Notes: generated from the letters alone by a model not told the origin. Positions 11,485 through 23,933 are shown, numbered from the stretch's first letter. The stretch is DNA of 64,000 bases from Paracamarosporium sp. OC-R06-R3 (GCA_019828545.1 JACVRA010000025.1:1-64000), one strand, 5' to 3'. A program made the numbers and translations.

Positions 11485-12642
11485 ATGGCCAAGATTCTCG
11501 AAAAAACTGTTGATCTCATCAGCTATGGTACGTAACATCTGGTTGTAAAGGGGATTAGACATAGATGCTAATTGTGTATCGCCTCATCTAGGCATGTTTT
11601 CTTTGACTGCGTCGTACTCTCCTGTCTCTGAGGAGCATGCCATTGAATGTCTTCGCACGGCTGTTGAGTCTGGCTCTCTCGCTTCTAATGGCGCAGAGCT
11701 TTATGGCCTCCCTACTAACAACTCCCTCACGCTTCTGAACAAATTCTACGGCAGGCATCTAGAGTATGCAGATAAAGTCCTGCTAAACGTGAAAAGCGCC
11801 ATGCTACGGACCTATCTTCCTACAGGAGAGCCAAAACTCGTGAGACAAAGCGTGGAGAATTGCGTACGGCAATTAGGTCGCCCGATCGATATGTTCGAGT
11901 TGGCACGGTTAGATATCAGTGTCCCTCTGGAGGCCCAGTTAAACACGCTGAAGGATCTAAAAGCCGAAGGAAAAATAAAAAGCATTGCATTGGCCGAGGT
12001 GAGCGCGGAGTCCATCCGAAAAGCCGTAGGGATTGTAGATATCGCAGCTGTTGAGATTGAGGTCTCATTGTGGTGCACTGATCCACTCCACAACGGCATC
12101 TCTGAGCACATGCTATGAGCTGAACATTCCAGTATTTGCGTAAGCCTGTTGCTACCACTATCATAAAGCAATAACTAAGAGTTTCTAGATATTGTCCTGT
12201 TGGCCGTGGCGTACTCAGTGGCTCAATAACCTCATACGAAGACATCCCGGAGAAGGACTACAGGCGAATCTTGCCACGATACCAACCAGAGAACCTGAAG
12301 AAAAACCGCAAGTTGGTAGAAGAAAGGGAGAAGTTGGCACAGAAGAAAGGAGTCACAGCCGCTCAGGTGGCTCTGGGATGGTTCCTTGGTCTATCGCAGA
12401 GGGAAGGAATGCCCATCATTATCCCTATCCCCATTTTAGGCGTGTATATAGCGCTAACGACTTTTGCAGACTCAATTTACTAACGAGAAACGTGTGTAGT
12501 TTCCGTGGAGCACATCCGATCCAACGCAGAAACTATCGCATTGGATGAAGATGAGATGAAGGCCGTTGACGATATTATCGAAGTGCATCCTGTGGCAGGC
12601 GAGCGCTACCATCCGATGGGCATGAAACTGGTCAATCTATGA
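11485..12642 (+). pseudogene. Aldo/keto reductase (pyridoxal reductase-like), frame-broken
   Basis: Starts MAKILEKTVDLISYG, intron 11528-11591, then an AKR barrel with the N-G-A-E-L-Y-G segment carrying the catalytic Tyr, V-K (Lys), and I-A-A-V-E-I-E-V-S-L-W, typical of fungal NADP-dependent pyridoxal reductases. At about 12105 the frame must shift by one base (GAGCACATGC) to continue into C-Y-E-L-N-I-P-V-F-A. A normal intron (12140-12188) then leads to Y-C-P-V-G-R-G-V-L-S-G. Near 12495 a TAG with surplus bases separates T-N-E-K-R-V from V-E-H-I-R-S-N-A-E-T, and the family's usual end follows to 12642. With at least two breaks it is most likely a pseudogene; sequencing error at both sites is the alternative. 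Confidence 0.75.
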
Positions 12643-12699
12643 GCTACCTCAGATTAGCTTAGAGGCGTCTAGGTACATAGGCAGGAGAAGAAGCGTCTA

Positions 12700-13595
12700 C
12701 GGAGCTGTACGTGTCGAAAGAACAGTATAGGGGCCAGGAGGTACCGCGCCCTTTGCCAATCTTTCACATACCATCTCTGCGCTGTTTTGCAAGTGGATTT
12801 TGATGCCCATGATGTTCTTAATGTTGACAGATAACATAATGACTGCTGCCAAAATGCAGAACGCATTTTCATTCCCCACAAAAGCTGTAGCGCGAAACTA
12901 TTTCTCAAGTACCATAACCCAAGGATGGTTCTCCACTCTTGACACACCTGAAGTCCACACGCTGAGTGCGGTGTTACCGATGAAATCGAGTGTCAGCCAT
13001 GAGAACCATTGCGTCATATTCAACGTGTTCCCAGCCTGTGCATTCTCGCGGAGCTTGTCGACAAATATATCGAGAAGCTCCGTGAGCGTCTCCTCCTGAC
13101 CCGCAATCGATCGGTCAGAGAAGTCATGAGCAAGTGCCGCCCGCCCTCTCGGGTAGTCGTCCTCATTGGCTGTCAGAAGTGGCTGCGCATCTTTACGCAC
13201 TTTGACGTATCCATACTTGGAGAATTACTTGGCGGAAGTGTGGCCGTGTATGTCTTTCCAAGATGACGAGGTCGTGAACAAGTGGAGATCGATACCGATT
13301 CGCGGGGGAATCATATTTTTTGTATTACCTTTTGTCTCTTGGCGTAGGTACGCCGAATTTTGGTCAAACCATCACCCCAGATAGGGCACGAATGATGAGA
13401 TACGCTGGCGACTGGAGAACTGGTTAGCTGAGGGAGGTAGCAAACAAAATCGTCTTGCAGCTTGGGCTTGCATGTAACTAGGTATGACTGAGTTCTGGGC
13501 TCATGAAATATCATGGGGCGCAGTCGGGCCCTGTAAATGGCGGGGTCACTCACAAGCGCCACCACGACAACGAAAGTCTGTGTTCGCAAGCACAT
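12700..13595 (-). pseudogene. Cytochrome P450, N-terminal half, degenerate
   Basis: On the - strand one reads, with stops, a P450 N-terminal half: P-R-I-G-I-D near 13300, S-S-S-W-K-D-I-H-G-H, a TAA, then R-A-A-L-A-H-D-F-S-D-R (helix C region), M-T-Q-W-F-S-W-L-T-L-D-F-I-G-N, E-N-H-P-W-V, and finally C-E-R-L-A-K-G. It ends there; no I-helix, ExxR or heme loop follows on this strand. The remaining P450 half lies on the + strand immediately beyond (13860-14490). The two together look like one gene split by an inversion. Confidence 0.7.
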
Positions 13596-13859
13596 TGTAG
13601 AAGCTTGTGATCGGATGATGTTTGGAAGTATTGACTATCACTAGCGATGGCCAATAGACGTTTCAGAAGCTCCCACGCACATAAAAAAGTGAAAAATGAG
13701 GCGCAACTGAGTGCTGATTTGTTGTTCAGGATCAGGTCGTACAGGAGTAAGGTCAAGCAACACAAGCGGCACAGTCACGATCTGTTAAGCCATACTCAAG
13801 CTCACTTCTCCGACGAATCTTCTTCAAGATACTCTCAGTGACTGTATCTCAATGTTCCC

Positions 13860-14490
13860 TCACCATGAGCCTTACGTTCAGCTCCGATTTATCCCTAAAC
13901 ACCAACGCATCACGATGGTGATGACGAAGAAGATGGAGCATCTGTCTGCTGTCGTCAACGAAACCTTTCGCTGCTACACACCAACCCGGGAGGTGGTAGA
14001 CGAAAAGCACCACCAGAAGGAGCTATAGTGTCTGGCTACTTTGTGCCAGCAGGGGTGAGTCGATGCACATATAACTTCTTATTATCAACCTCTTCTACAC
14101 TATCATCGCAGTTGTTATCTACATCGTATGTATATACTACGGGACCGCACTGACATTCCATCTGCAGACAATCGTAATCGTCTTCCAACTCCCCTGTTTC
14201 ACGCTCCCCAATAACTCTACACTTCCCTCCCCCTTCCTCCCAGAACGTTGGCTTCCGTCCAATCATCCTGATCGTCCTACGGCAACACTTTCAAGTAAGC
14301 AAGACGTGCTTCAACCTTGTGGCTATGGTCCGAGGGCCTGTATTGGAAAGGGAATGGCACTGGTAGAAACCAAATTCATCCTTGCGCGTTCGATGTGGCA
14401 TTTGATCTCGAGTTGGTAGATGATGCGTTTAGAATTGATTTTCTTGGCAAAGTAACATGGAAATATCCACCAGAGCACGAGAATTCTGGG
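13860..14490 (+). pseudogene. Cytochrome P450, C-terminal half with heme loop, degenerate
   Basis: Near 13940-13975 the frame gives N-E-T-F-R (the ExxR of helix K). A frame change then gives A-P-P-E-G-A-I-V-S-G-Y-F-V-P-A-G before a GTGAGT. After intron-like sequence, F-L-P-E-R-W-L appears near 14235, followed by the heme loop C-G-Y-G-P-R-A-C-I-G-K-G with the cysteine codon at 14339-14341. One base is missing in M-W-H-F-D-L-E-L. No N-terminal half precedes it on this strand. Confidence 0.75.
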
Positions 14491-14807
14491 TAGAACCATA
14501 CACGAAATCCGTTCTTTGATAGAGTATATCTTCTGTCAATCCGGCACTACTTTGCTGTATAGTAATTCGACTAATTCTATCATTCATCCTTAGTTTCCCA
14601 GCCCTCTTTCCCACCGCAAAATTGCATTACACCTATGTGCTATAGGTAAGCCTCTCCTAAACGTAATACCATGCTGTATCCATGACCATTGGCATTACCA
14701 AGCCTGACCCTTCACCGCGTCAAGTAATAAGGCACACTGTAAACTCACTATCGCCCTGTTCCGCTCCACCTTTCCATTTCATACACGCCTTCCACCCTAG
14801 CTAGGAG
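14491..14807. other. Intergenic, nothing recognised
   Basis: Short stretch between the P450 relic and the end of the sugar transporter. It should contain the transporter 3' UTR. No other signal seen. Confidence 0.55.
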
Positions 14808-17487
14808 TCACTCGGAATCCCTGGACGTAATTGAGCTCTCATCATCCGACACAATATGATGTAACCGTTTCTGGTTCCAAAGAACCAACGAATCCAGACT
14901 ACTCCGTTCTCGCTTTTTCTTAAACATGTTTCCCAAACACCACGGAACGACGGTGCTGAACTGGTATTTCAGATGGGTGCCAACGGGTATCTCAACTGGG
15001 GTGTGTTAGTTCCTAAGGATGAATGAACACGAAGAGTCATGATGTGCGAGCTTACATATATTATCGAGCTTTTCTAGGCGCTCTTGCTTCGTCTCGTAGA
15101 CGAAGACGAAGATGAGGACATATGCGAGGACGTTTAAACCACTAGGATACGTTAGAGCCAGGTAGATACGTGGAAAAGGAAAAGAGAGGCGAACGCAAAC
15201 AACTCGAATAGTCCTAAAGCTCCGAGACTATCCTGGAGGAAAGGTATGAATAGACTGAGAACGCCGGCTCCGAAAAGATTGATAAAGACAGCTAAGGACA
15301 TTCCGGCCTCTGAAATATTTGTTAGTCATGAATGGGCTGATTGATTCCAAGTCGGAAGATATACCTCGATTAACAGTAGGAAACACCTCGGCAGAGTATG
15401 TGAAGGGCACCACGCCCAAACCTTGACGCATGTCATTGATCAGCTGTGTTTGACACATTTTCAGATGGTTTCGTCTTACCGGGAGGGTAGAACGCTGTGA
15501 ATAGGAATATAAGAAAGAACAGGCTTCCGAGATAAGCCGGTGTCTCGGGCTCGAGTTTAAAACAGAAGCCACCTGCGAAAAGACACAAGCCCAGTACAGG
15601 CGTTGAGAAGAGACAAAGGGTCCGACGACCCCATCGGTCGATTGTCATAAAAGCAGGAACAGCCATGCTTTTCAAGGTTAACCCATATCAATCAGCATTC
15701 GCGGGTATCAGGAGAGTCATACATCATGCCAATCATCCACGACCCCCAACCAAGCCATAACCCATTCATGTTGCTCTTTCGGACGGATTGAGGATCATTT
15801 GGATCTGGTTGTGGAAGTATAGTTCCTGAGTAGAAGCCAATCACGTTGATTCCACATAACTGCTGACTGATCATCACCACCGCGGCTGCTGTGGTCGCCC
15901 TTCGAATACGTGGGACCAAGAAGAGATTCGCAAGTCGCTTGATGTAACTGCTGACTTGCTTGTTCAAGATGGACTTGCGCGTCAACGTTGATTTACTAGG
16001 TTTATTATTCCCCGAAACTTGTTCGGTATCTGCGGTGGATGGGAATAGTTCGTTCATCAGCTCATCAGCCTTTTCACCTCCATACCATCTGATCTTGGTA
16101 AGTTCGTTTTGGATGTGTATGAGGAACAGCTCGCGTGCTGCCTGAACATCAGTCTCGTTTAAATGTCTGAGCGACTCGAAGGCCGCTCTCCATTTTCTTT
16201 TCTTGATGAGAAACCTAGGTGATTCTACGATCGTGTTAGGAAGATCGTGAGGTGCTCAGGTAGATATGCGGGACTCTCAAACCTGGACAAATGTATATCA
16301 AGAATAGCAGCGGAACTGCTGGAAGGCCGGCAACTGCCAGTTGTAATCTCCAGTTCAGCTTTTCGATGCCAAAGAGCGCCAGATTGAATGAACTGCCACT
16401 ATATTTTGGTAAGTACCTGGGGCGCATGATGAACGTGCAACCACTCACACAACACCTCCAATTGCGACCGATAGTTGCCAATTCATTACCACTCCTCCTA
16501 TATTATTGTAAGTTTGGCTGTTGACTTGCATACAAGGAGGGATTAAATCATCAGGCATTGGTGACTGTTGGAGAACGCACCTCGAATTTTTGTAGGCGCA
16601 GTCTCGGCGGCATATATGGGTACTAACGAGGGATTAATCATGAACGGGCTTCTGTACGTATGGATGACGAGAGACCTTACCCACTGCCGCTTTACAGCCC
16701 ATGCCAATACCGAGTAAGAGCCTGCACACTAACATTTGACTCCAGGTCTGGCATGTAGCTGCGCCGACCATGGGAATGAGAGAAAAGATTGCGGCAAAGA
16801 AGATGACCGAGCGCCGACCCATGAGATGTTCATTAAGTGGGTCGCTAAGCCAAGTTCCTCTAGAAGATCTGTCAGATACATGGGCCACCTGAAGAGGAGA
16901 CTAGCCAATCCTCACACTAGGCCCGCAAAGAGGAAAGAACAAGCATTGATCAAACCGAAGAGCCAAAGGTCACGATTTCTTTCCAAATCCAGGCCGAGCT
17001 CTGGCGGCCAGAACTGGTTGGCTGCGCTCATGGACACTTGGTCCCATCCTCTAAATGTCGCACGGGTTAGCCGTGCGAAAAAACTTTGATCAGGTTTCAC
17101 GAACTGGGTTATGGCGGCTACACTGCATGTGATGATGATGGTGCGAAGTGCATTCGGTACTTTGACGAGTATCTTCCACGGCCTTGTCTCTTGATATTCC
17201 CATGTCAGAGCCGTCCGGTCCGTCTCGGAAAGGCCATCGACATTGAGATAATCGTCTGGATCTTCAGCAAGATAGGCCCCGCGCAGAAGCACATCGGTGA
17301 GGTCTGCGAGGTCTGTGGCTTCAACGAAGCGCTTTACCGCGGGCACCAAATCCACGCCACGCAGAGGGTTGTCGATGTCGACGTACTCGGAGCGCCGGCG
17401 GTGTGCGGGTACTTGGGTGGCATGCGGGGGTGATGTTTCCCCCACGACTCCTCCGTCCTTAGGTTCACGGTCCAGATTCGTCGCCAT
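14808..17487 (-). CDS. MFS sugar/inositol transporter, 11 exons
   Basis: Model (minus): 17487-16916, 16859-16681, 16622-16581, 16497-16449, 16398-16283, 16224-15723, 15667-15480, 15421-15365, 15309-15204, 15141-15056 and 14995-14808. The exons sum to 2085 nt, an exact multiple of three, giving 694 residues. A long hydrophilic N-terminus of about 150 residues precedes the first membrane segment. Sugar-porter marks are D-P-L-N-x-x-x-M-G-R-R (loop 2-3), P-E-S-P-R-F after helix 6, the cytosolic loop, Q-Q-L-C-G-I-N-V-I-G-F-Y in helix 7, I-D-R-W-G-R-R, F-T-Y-S-A-E-V-F-P-T, and E-T-K-Q-E-R-L near the C-terminus. Closest in style to fungal myo-inositol or quinate-type permeases in the plasma membrane; substrate not predictable. 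A relic of a second copy lies at 24019-24135. Confidence 0.9.
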
Positions 17488-18118
17488 CTTGGAAAGAATG
17501 CGTAGTGGCAAAAGGGACTGGAGAAGCCTTGTATCGGAGAAACCATGGGTGTCGCGTGGATATAAGGGGAAGTTGGCAGTGGAGCGTGATCGGCATGGCT
17601 GGAAAGGGGGCCAGGCAGCGGTATGCGGCCGGCACCCTCGAACTGTGACCAATGACGCAAGGACATGATATCGAAGGTATCACAGAGCACCGGTGAAGCC
17701 TGCAATGCGATCGGTGGGGAGTGATCGGCGGGGTCGTTCTGTCAGCCGCTCCCGCGAATAGTGGGCCTCCTAGCGCGCCGCTACCGTCACTTAGCCTGGG
17801 GTTAACCTTGGACTTGTCCGGCCATGGCTAGCCGACGCACAGACGCGAGCCCTATTGGAACATGGCATGCCTCACTGCCATGATACTTTATTACGCACCT
17901 ACAATGGACTCAGCTTTGGGCCATCCTGTCTGCCTTGTGCTCGGGCGACATGTAGATACGGGCCAAGTCCGCTCTGCCAGCCTCTCCCCCAGTGCGCCCT
18001 CGTCGGGTGCCCACGTCGTGCCCGGCTTACCTTTACTTCGGTGCCATCAGCCTTCTGGTCCCCCCTCCACGCTTCTGAGTGTTCCATATGTATTCAGACG
18101 CCCTGCTGTTCAGTCTCC
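17488..18118. other. Divergent promoter region with diverged repeat copy A
   Basis: Shared upstream region of the transporter (-) and the ankyrin gene (+). From about 17660 to 17870 it resembles 20940-21150: ACATGATATCGA, GCCGCTCCC(G)GAATAG and a GGAA..GGC segment occur in the same order and at similar spacing in both. Differences are mainly C/T. The frame that is open upstream of 18119 is probably 5' UTR. Confidence 0.55.
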
Positions 18119-20419
18119 ATGTCCGGGCTCGAGATATTCGGAGCAGTTGGTGCAGCTGTGACGCTCATCGAGCTCGCCAAGAACTGCTCTGCTCGCCTGG
18201 AAAAACGCCGCAACGCGCATCGCGACATCGACGCCCTACAGAAACGAATTAATACCCTTGCTGAGACCGCTGCTAGCGTCTTCGACTTGCTCCAGGACAT
18301 CCGCCGCCACTACGATGGGCAGGATACGCTCAGTCCAGTCGAAACCGCGGTATGGCAGCATATGGAGGGTATCATGGAACTGTACCAGAAGAAGCTGGCT
18401 AAGTTGGACAAACGACTGGAAAATATACTTTACAAAGGCAATAAAAAGCTCTCGGTAGTCCCGCCGGATATCACCAGAGGAACAGAAGATTTGAAGACGT
18501 ACATCGACGCGTTGGATATGCTCAAAGGACTTCTTCCACTGTGAGTACAGTCGCATCCCCCTCTGTGCTCAACATCTCAGTCTTGTTTCAGCATTTTCCA
18601 GCGTCGATTGGCCACGGCACAGAAGTTGATGCACGCCGATATTCGAAACATAAGCGATAAGATTACAGACGTCTTCAAAGGAATTCGTAACATCAACGAC
18701 CAACTGATGGAACAACACCAGGCCCATCCTGGACGGTCTGGTTCTTTACAGTCACAAGAAACCCTTGTTGATGCTGAGGACAAAGTTGACACTCTCAGCA
18801 ATCACCTAGACAAGATCGTCCTAGCCGCGAAGAATGTTCAGTCTTCCTTCCCAGGTTCTCAGATAGATTTCTCGCACAATCTTGACCAGGGTTCCTTGCA
18901 AAGCCCCATTTCACCAACCTCCTGGGGCTGGGATGCTGAACAAAAATCCGATTCAGAAATTACACATCACGAACCTCTCAAAGAGCTAGCGCTACGTTTC
19001 AAACAGCAAGCCGAACTGGATATCGAACACGAAAACTACAAGGATGCAGAGTATCATCTACAGGAGTCTATCGAGTGTTTCAAAGAGCTTCACGACGTGT
19101 ACAAGGTCCCTTTCGAATCATACCATGAAATGCGGATGAGATTGCGTAAGATTTACGAAGAGCTCAGCAGATACGAGGACGCGGACAAGATCCTGGACGA
19201 GGCTTCCAAGGACCGCCTTGCATACAAGTCTATCCTAGGGAGTAAGAGTGAACGCTTAGAAGTCGATGGCGACCCGGCCTACAAAGCCGACATCAGCCTC
19301 GAGAAGGCAAAGCTTTCGCTCAAGGAGTTTGACAAGAATAGAAAGTCGCCCAACAATACGTTCGATAGTCAAGAGATCAACAAATCACGTCTCTTCAAGG
19401 CCGAGTATCACGCTAAACGTGCGTTCCGTATTAGGCGAGAGTTATACGACAGATACGATGAGAGATGCAGGACGAGCGCGGAGCTTCTGGTGGATTTATA
19501 CATGAAGTTCGGGGATAAATTCATTCACGCTGAGACTTACGAAGACTTGTACCTGTTGGACGACGAACATCGCCGGAACCCTCTGCTCGCGCTTCCTTCC
19601 GCAAGCCAGTCGTCAAGGTCTCGTTCCTTAGTTCCTAGCGCTCACTCAAGCTTGGCTTTAGCAGATGCTATTAGGGAACACAAGACAGGACTCGATGATG
19701 TTGCAGCTCTAATAGCAGGGATGGATCTAGACGAGCTAGAAGAAAAGACCAGTGGCAAATCCGTAGCCATGGTTGCCATGGATTGCACGAATTGCGACCA
19801 AAGCGAACGGTGCGGCCGGATCGTTGATAAACTCCTCCGGCGCGGGGTCAACCGAGACACACTCTTGGTATATGCCATAAGAATACAGAACATCGAACAT
19901 TGTAAGTCGATGTTCGACCACGGGGCAAATATCAACTGGCTCGATTCGAGCCACCTCACGCCGCTCATGCATGCCATCAAGGTAGATAATCCCGAACTGG
20001 TATCTCATCTGCTCAGCCACGGTGCGGACGTCAATGTCGTGGGTGAAAGAGGCCTAACGGCCTTGCACATCGCCACTTACAATCGCAACGATGAGATTTT
20101 TAAACTGCTTCTCAAGGCTAATAGTCTTGACGTCGACGCAACCGATGCATCTGGCCTAACAGCACTACATCACTGTGCCAAGCTCAACAATATTGACTAC
20201 GCGAAAAAGCTCGGTCGTGCTGGTGCAAACCCCAACATCAAGGACAGAAGCGGGCAGGAACGTACGCCGCTGTGGATCGCCGTAAAGGAAGACAAGTACC
20301 AGTTTGCTAAAGCTCTACTCAAGCTGGGTGCCACATGCGACTTCGACATCCTGTCTCCGCTTGCATCGAGAGACGTACGCAATCTACTTCACAGACACCG
20401 GAATCAAAGTGCGGGGTGA
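18119..20419 (+). CDS. Ankyrin-repeat protein with STAND-type N-terminal domain
   Basis: Exons 18119-18540 and 18592-20419, giving 749 residues. The start was chosen at the ATG beginning MSGLEIFGAVGAAVTLIEL because this hydrophobic-amphipathic opening matches the N-terminal helical domain that fungal STAND and HeLo-like proteins carry. A helical, Lys-rich segment follows to about residue 260. The middle (about 270-480) has E-x-x-Y-x-x-A-E-x-x-L repeats resembling TPR helices. From about residue 600 on there are at least four ankyrin repeats (T-P-L-M-H-A-I-K, T-A-L-H-I-A-T, T-A-L-H-H-C-A and T-P-L-W-I-A-V with H-G-A-D-V-N type turns). No NACHT or NB-ARC P-loop is present. Such proteins relate to fungal non-self recognition or signalling; the role here is inferred only. 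Confidence 0.85.
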
Positions 20420-21867
20420 AATGCCTGATTGAATCATGTTTATAACTAGTGGAGTATTGCTACCGAGAACCACGATATATGCACCCAAATCAGGCGGACC
20501 TAAGCTTCAAGAGTTCCCTGCAGGTCTGGCTTTTGGATATAAACGGCTGCTTCCGAGTGCTGAAGCATATGAAGGAGAGGACACCATGGCCTACACTGTG
20601 CATGCTCGATGCCACCCATCCGCCACCGCCCCCCGAAGGGTACGGATGCACCAGCTATGCGCTACATGGCAACTAACGATGTTGCCCTCAGTGGTGCCGT
20701 GTTAGTCTCGCCGTCGCGGCGAAGAGGTTTGACTGAGTGGCCGATGCCTGAGTGCGAACCGGCACGTGAAGGAGCTGGAGACCAAGAAAGATGCGGTTGT
20801 TATCAATCAAACATGCAGATAATTCTCCCGTGGCTCAGGCTTCGGGTACATCATAAACGATATAACGTGGTGGTCCGGTCACTATGATATACCATCTTAC
20901 TAGTATAACGAGGCCCCTCAAATCGTGCCCAATCGCGCGAAGACATGATATCGAGATGTGCACTTAGCAACATGGAGCATCTAGGAAGCCTTTGACGTAA
21001 TTGATGAGTGGCGGTGCTCCGTTAGCCGCTCCCGTGAATAGGCAGCAGCCCCCACCAACGCAGGCCCCGTTGGAATACGGCGTGCGGTACGCTAGCACCC
21101 AATATGCGAGCCCATATGCTGCCTCATTGTTAGGACGATTCATTGCGCCCCATGCCTTCGTTGTACATCAAACCCACCACAGGGGGTGAACAAAGATACT
21201 GAACATTCCTGAGTGTGGGGGCGGGGCGGTGATGCGCAATCTATTTATTCACGTACTATGCACCATTTTCTTGCTTATTGTGGTACTCGCTAACTACGCT
21301 GTAGCAAAGTTGCACGAACACAGCCTCCTCTGTGTCGTTCTGATGTATAACAGCATATTGTACCGCATAAACGATAAGTTCGTTGGTTTGACGGAGTTTG
21401 GCCCCGGAATATTCTACGAATCCAACTCACACGAGGGGCTGAGTGTCTGTCCGGTTTTACCGTCGTGGTCGAACACGCGCTGCGAAGTACGCTCTTGGTC
21501 CAGCACAGCCGTATCCGTGTACTCACCGGTCCCGATGCACAGTGGTTAGTCAAGAGCTCGAAAGTACTCATAAGGCTTACCTCGCATCGCACGATTGATG
21601 TTGTCCAGTGTTCTTCAGCTTCATACCTTCTTTGTTTTCAACGAACTTGATGATCGTCTTTCTCATTAATCAACCCTCAACACCCTTCAACGATTAAGCT
21701 AAACGGACATCCATAATGGACCGCGGGAAGCTCTCACTGAGAGACACCCAACGAACATCTGTTGCCACAGTTGTCGCAATGGATCCTAGTCCTCCCCAAA
21801 AAGCAGCCACCAGGAGCAGGTGCACAACCCTCAGAGATTACTATAAGAGTGTTGCAATCAGTTGCGC
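20420..21867. other. Intergenic with diverged repeat copy B
   Basis: No supported gene. 20940-21150 is the diverged copy B of 17660-17870. Short frames on both strands have no domain. A frame at 21716-21919 may be the real N-terminus of the next gene if one base is missing there. Confidence 0.5.
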
Positions 21868-23933
21868 ATGGGTAGTATTACCCATGGCTACACATTCACG
21901 AGTGTCATTCTGTGGATGATTTTCGATCATCAGATTGCCTCAACATCTTGTCCCCATCAGGAACTGTGCTTGTCAGCTGTTGAACTCAATAACACCGCCT
22001 TAGAGGGATTTGGGAACTACATCATTGACTTTCCGGCCGCGCGACTAGTCTTTATCGCTTCCTGGTCCTCTACCGTTAGCTTTGCTTTGATAGGTGTTCT
22101 CATGGCTATCCATAGTTTCAGCCTTGCCCACGACTGGTTATACACGTCGCAGAGCGGGCAGTCCGGTCACTGTCCAACACCGTACCAGGCAAGCATCATC
22201 CTTCGACTTCTCAATGCAGAATTTTTCGTACTCTGCCAGTTGATGTGGCAAAAGATCCGAATGACATTCTGGAAAGCGGAGAAGGCCAAGGAGCGCGGAG
22301 CTGAGCCAGAGTCTAATTCCCCGCGGGTCGTGCGAGCTGCCATTATCGCGTTCGCCGTAGCTGTTTTCGCAAGGTATATCACTTCGACTGCTTCTAAATA
22401 TTGTTAATTCTAACGTACCCAAGTGCACTTGTCCAGATCAGCGATACCTATCTTCATATTGCAACCGACGCTATCGAGCTTACCGAGTTACACGTTGATG
22501 ATGAGAAAAGCTACTTTTATAGCAGAGGCCTTGTATCATGGTGTTTAGAAAAAGAGAGAGGCGTAGTGATACATCCCGACTTTTGGGGTTGTAGTATAAT
22601 TGTTGAAGATACTGGTAACAATACTAGGGTCAAGGCTCGCCAGAATGGCGGATCCAGAGCAATAAGAGCGGGGCTTGGAGATTTGACTACGCGGACGTTT
22701 GACATTCCCGGGAGTGACCCAGGAAAAGATACGATCGCATTGCTTGTGCCTAAGTCGCCTCCACCGGACGTAGACTGGGAAGCCACATCTTATGGTATGT
22801 CGACCCAGTGTTATGCTGTACCGAATGATACCTGTATTCTTGGCTCTTCGCGGAACCATTCCATGGGTCCTGTCACGCTAGGAAATCCCCAAGCTTTTTC
22901 TTGTAAGGATCGATACCGGAATTTTGTCACTGAAGGCATCTTCACGCCTACAATCCCGCAATACCAGTTCCTCGATTTTCACCGTTACATTGACATACCG
23001 ACTTATTTCCAAAGCGATCAGTTCCTTTCGGAAGAGGCCATTTACGCATTGTTCAAACGATCGCTAAACCTTACCGATGGAGAACGCGAACATGTTTTTA
23101 AAAACCCATGGAAATGGCTAACAACCGTCCCATATATTACTTCGTCCCCGGATTACCGCCCCACGAACGACACAAGGCTTTGGAACATCTTTGAAGATAT
23201 CTATCCCTCCCTAGTCACGTCATGTAACACTACAGGTCAGCCGATCGTCCGTTACACAGAGTATTATCTCTAATAGAAACTAGTTTGGGATGTCAGTTAT
23301 ACGATGGCCAACCATAAGCTGATCAGCCTCACAAGGACTTTGAGCAACAGTACCATCACGGGCACAATCAGCATGTTCGTTTCTGGTGTACTAACGTATG
23401 ACAATCTAGCGGTGGGTGACTCAGAACAGGACAGTCAGTTCTTTGGGACGGATCAGGATGTGGATGCCAGAGTAGAGATCCAAAATGCCGCCATCAGTCG
23501 AGCCTTACTGAGTGAATTGCCAACTGCCCCTCGACCCGCCGTGAAAGTCCAGACACGAACGACGAGAATCGTCACAAAGGTACCGAAGGCAGCAGTTTGG
23601 GCACTTGTTGCTGCTAATCTTCTCTTTGCTCTCCTTGCTATTGTGTTTACCGGGCTCGCAATTGCCGTTGCGTCGCCGCAGGTTCAGCAGCTTGAGCTGC
23701 GGCTCAATATAACTGGTCTTGCAGCGCAGATGTTTGAGGGAGGCTTTGCGCAGGATCCAGTAAAGAAGAATGAGCATCTTTTTGAAGAGCACAATGGGGA
23801 GGGCAATAGGATGGTTAAGCGAGTTCATGTGGAAGAGACGGAACAGAGAGGTGCCGCTTATGTTCTTCATGAGAACTGGCCAAGTGGCTCGAGACGTGCT
23901 AGTCTTTCCAGCAGCCATAGCTCGTCAGTGTGA
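21868..23933 (+). CDS. Hypothetical integral membrane protein
   Basis: Exons 21868-22373, 22442-23235 and 23284-23933 keep frame, giving 649 residues. A hydrophobic segment opens the protein (T-F-T-S-V-I-L-W-M-I-F). Two more follow at A-A-R-L-V-F-I-A-S-W and A-A-I-I-A-F-A-V-A-V-F-A. A large, N-glycosylation-rich ectodomain of about 350 residues has paired cysteines. A last helix (A-A-V-W-A-L-V-A-A-N-L-L-F-A-L-L-A-I-V) and a charged tail end the protein. It looks like a fungus-specific surface membrane protein; I do not recognise a named family. An upstream frame (ATG 21716) ends in a half membrane segment that would fuse well to this one if one base were restored near 21890, so the true start may be 21716. 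Confidence 0.7.
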
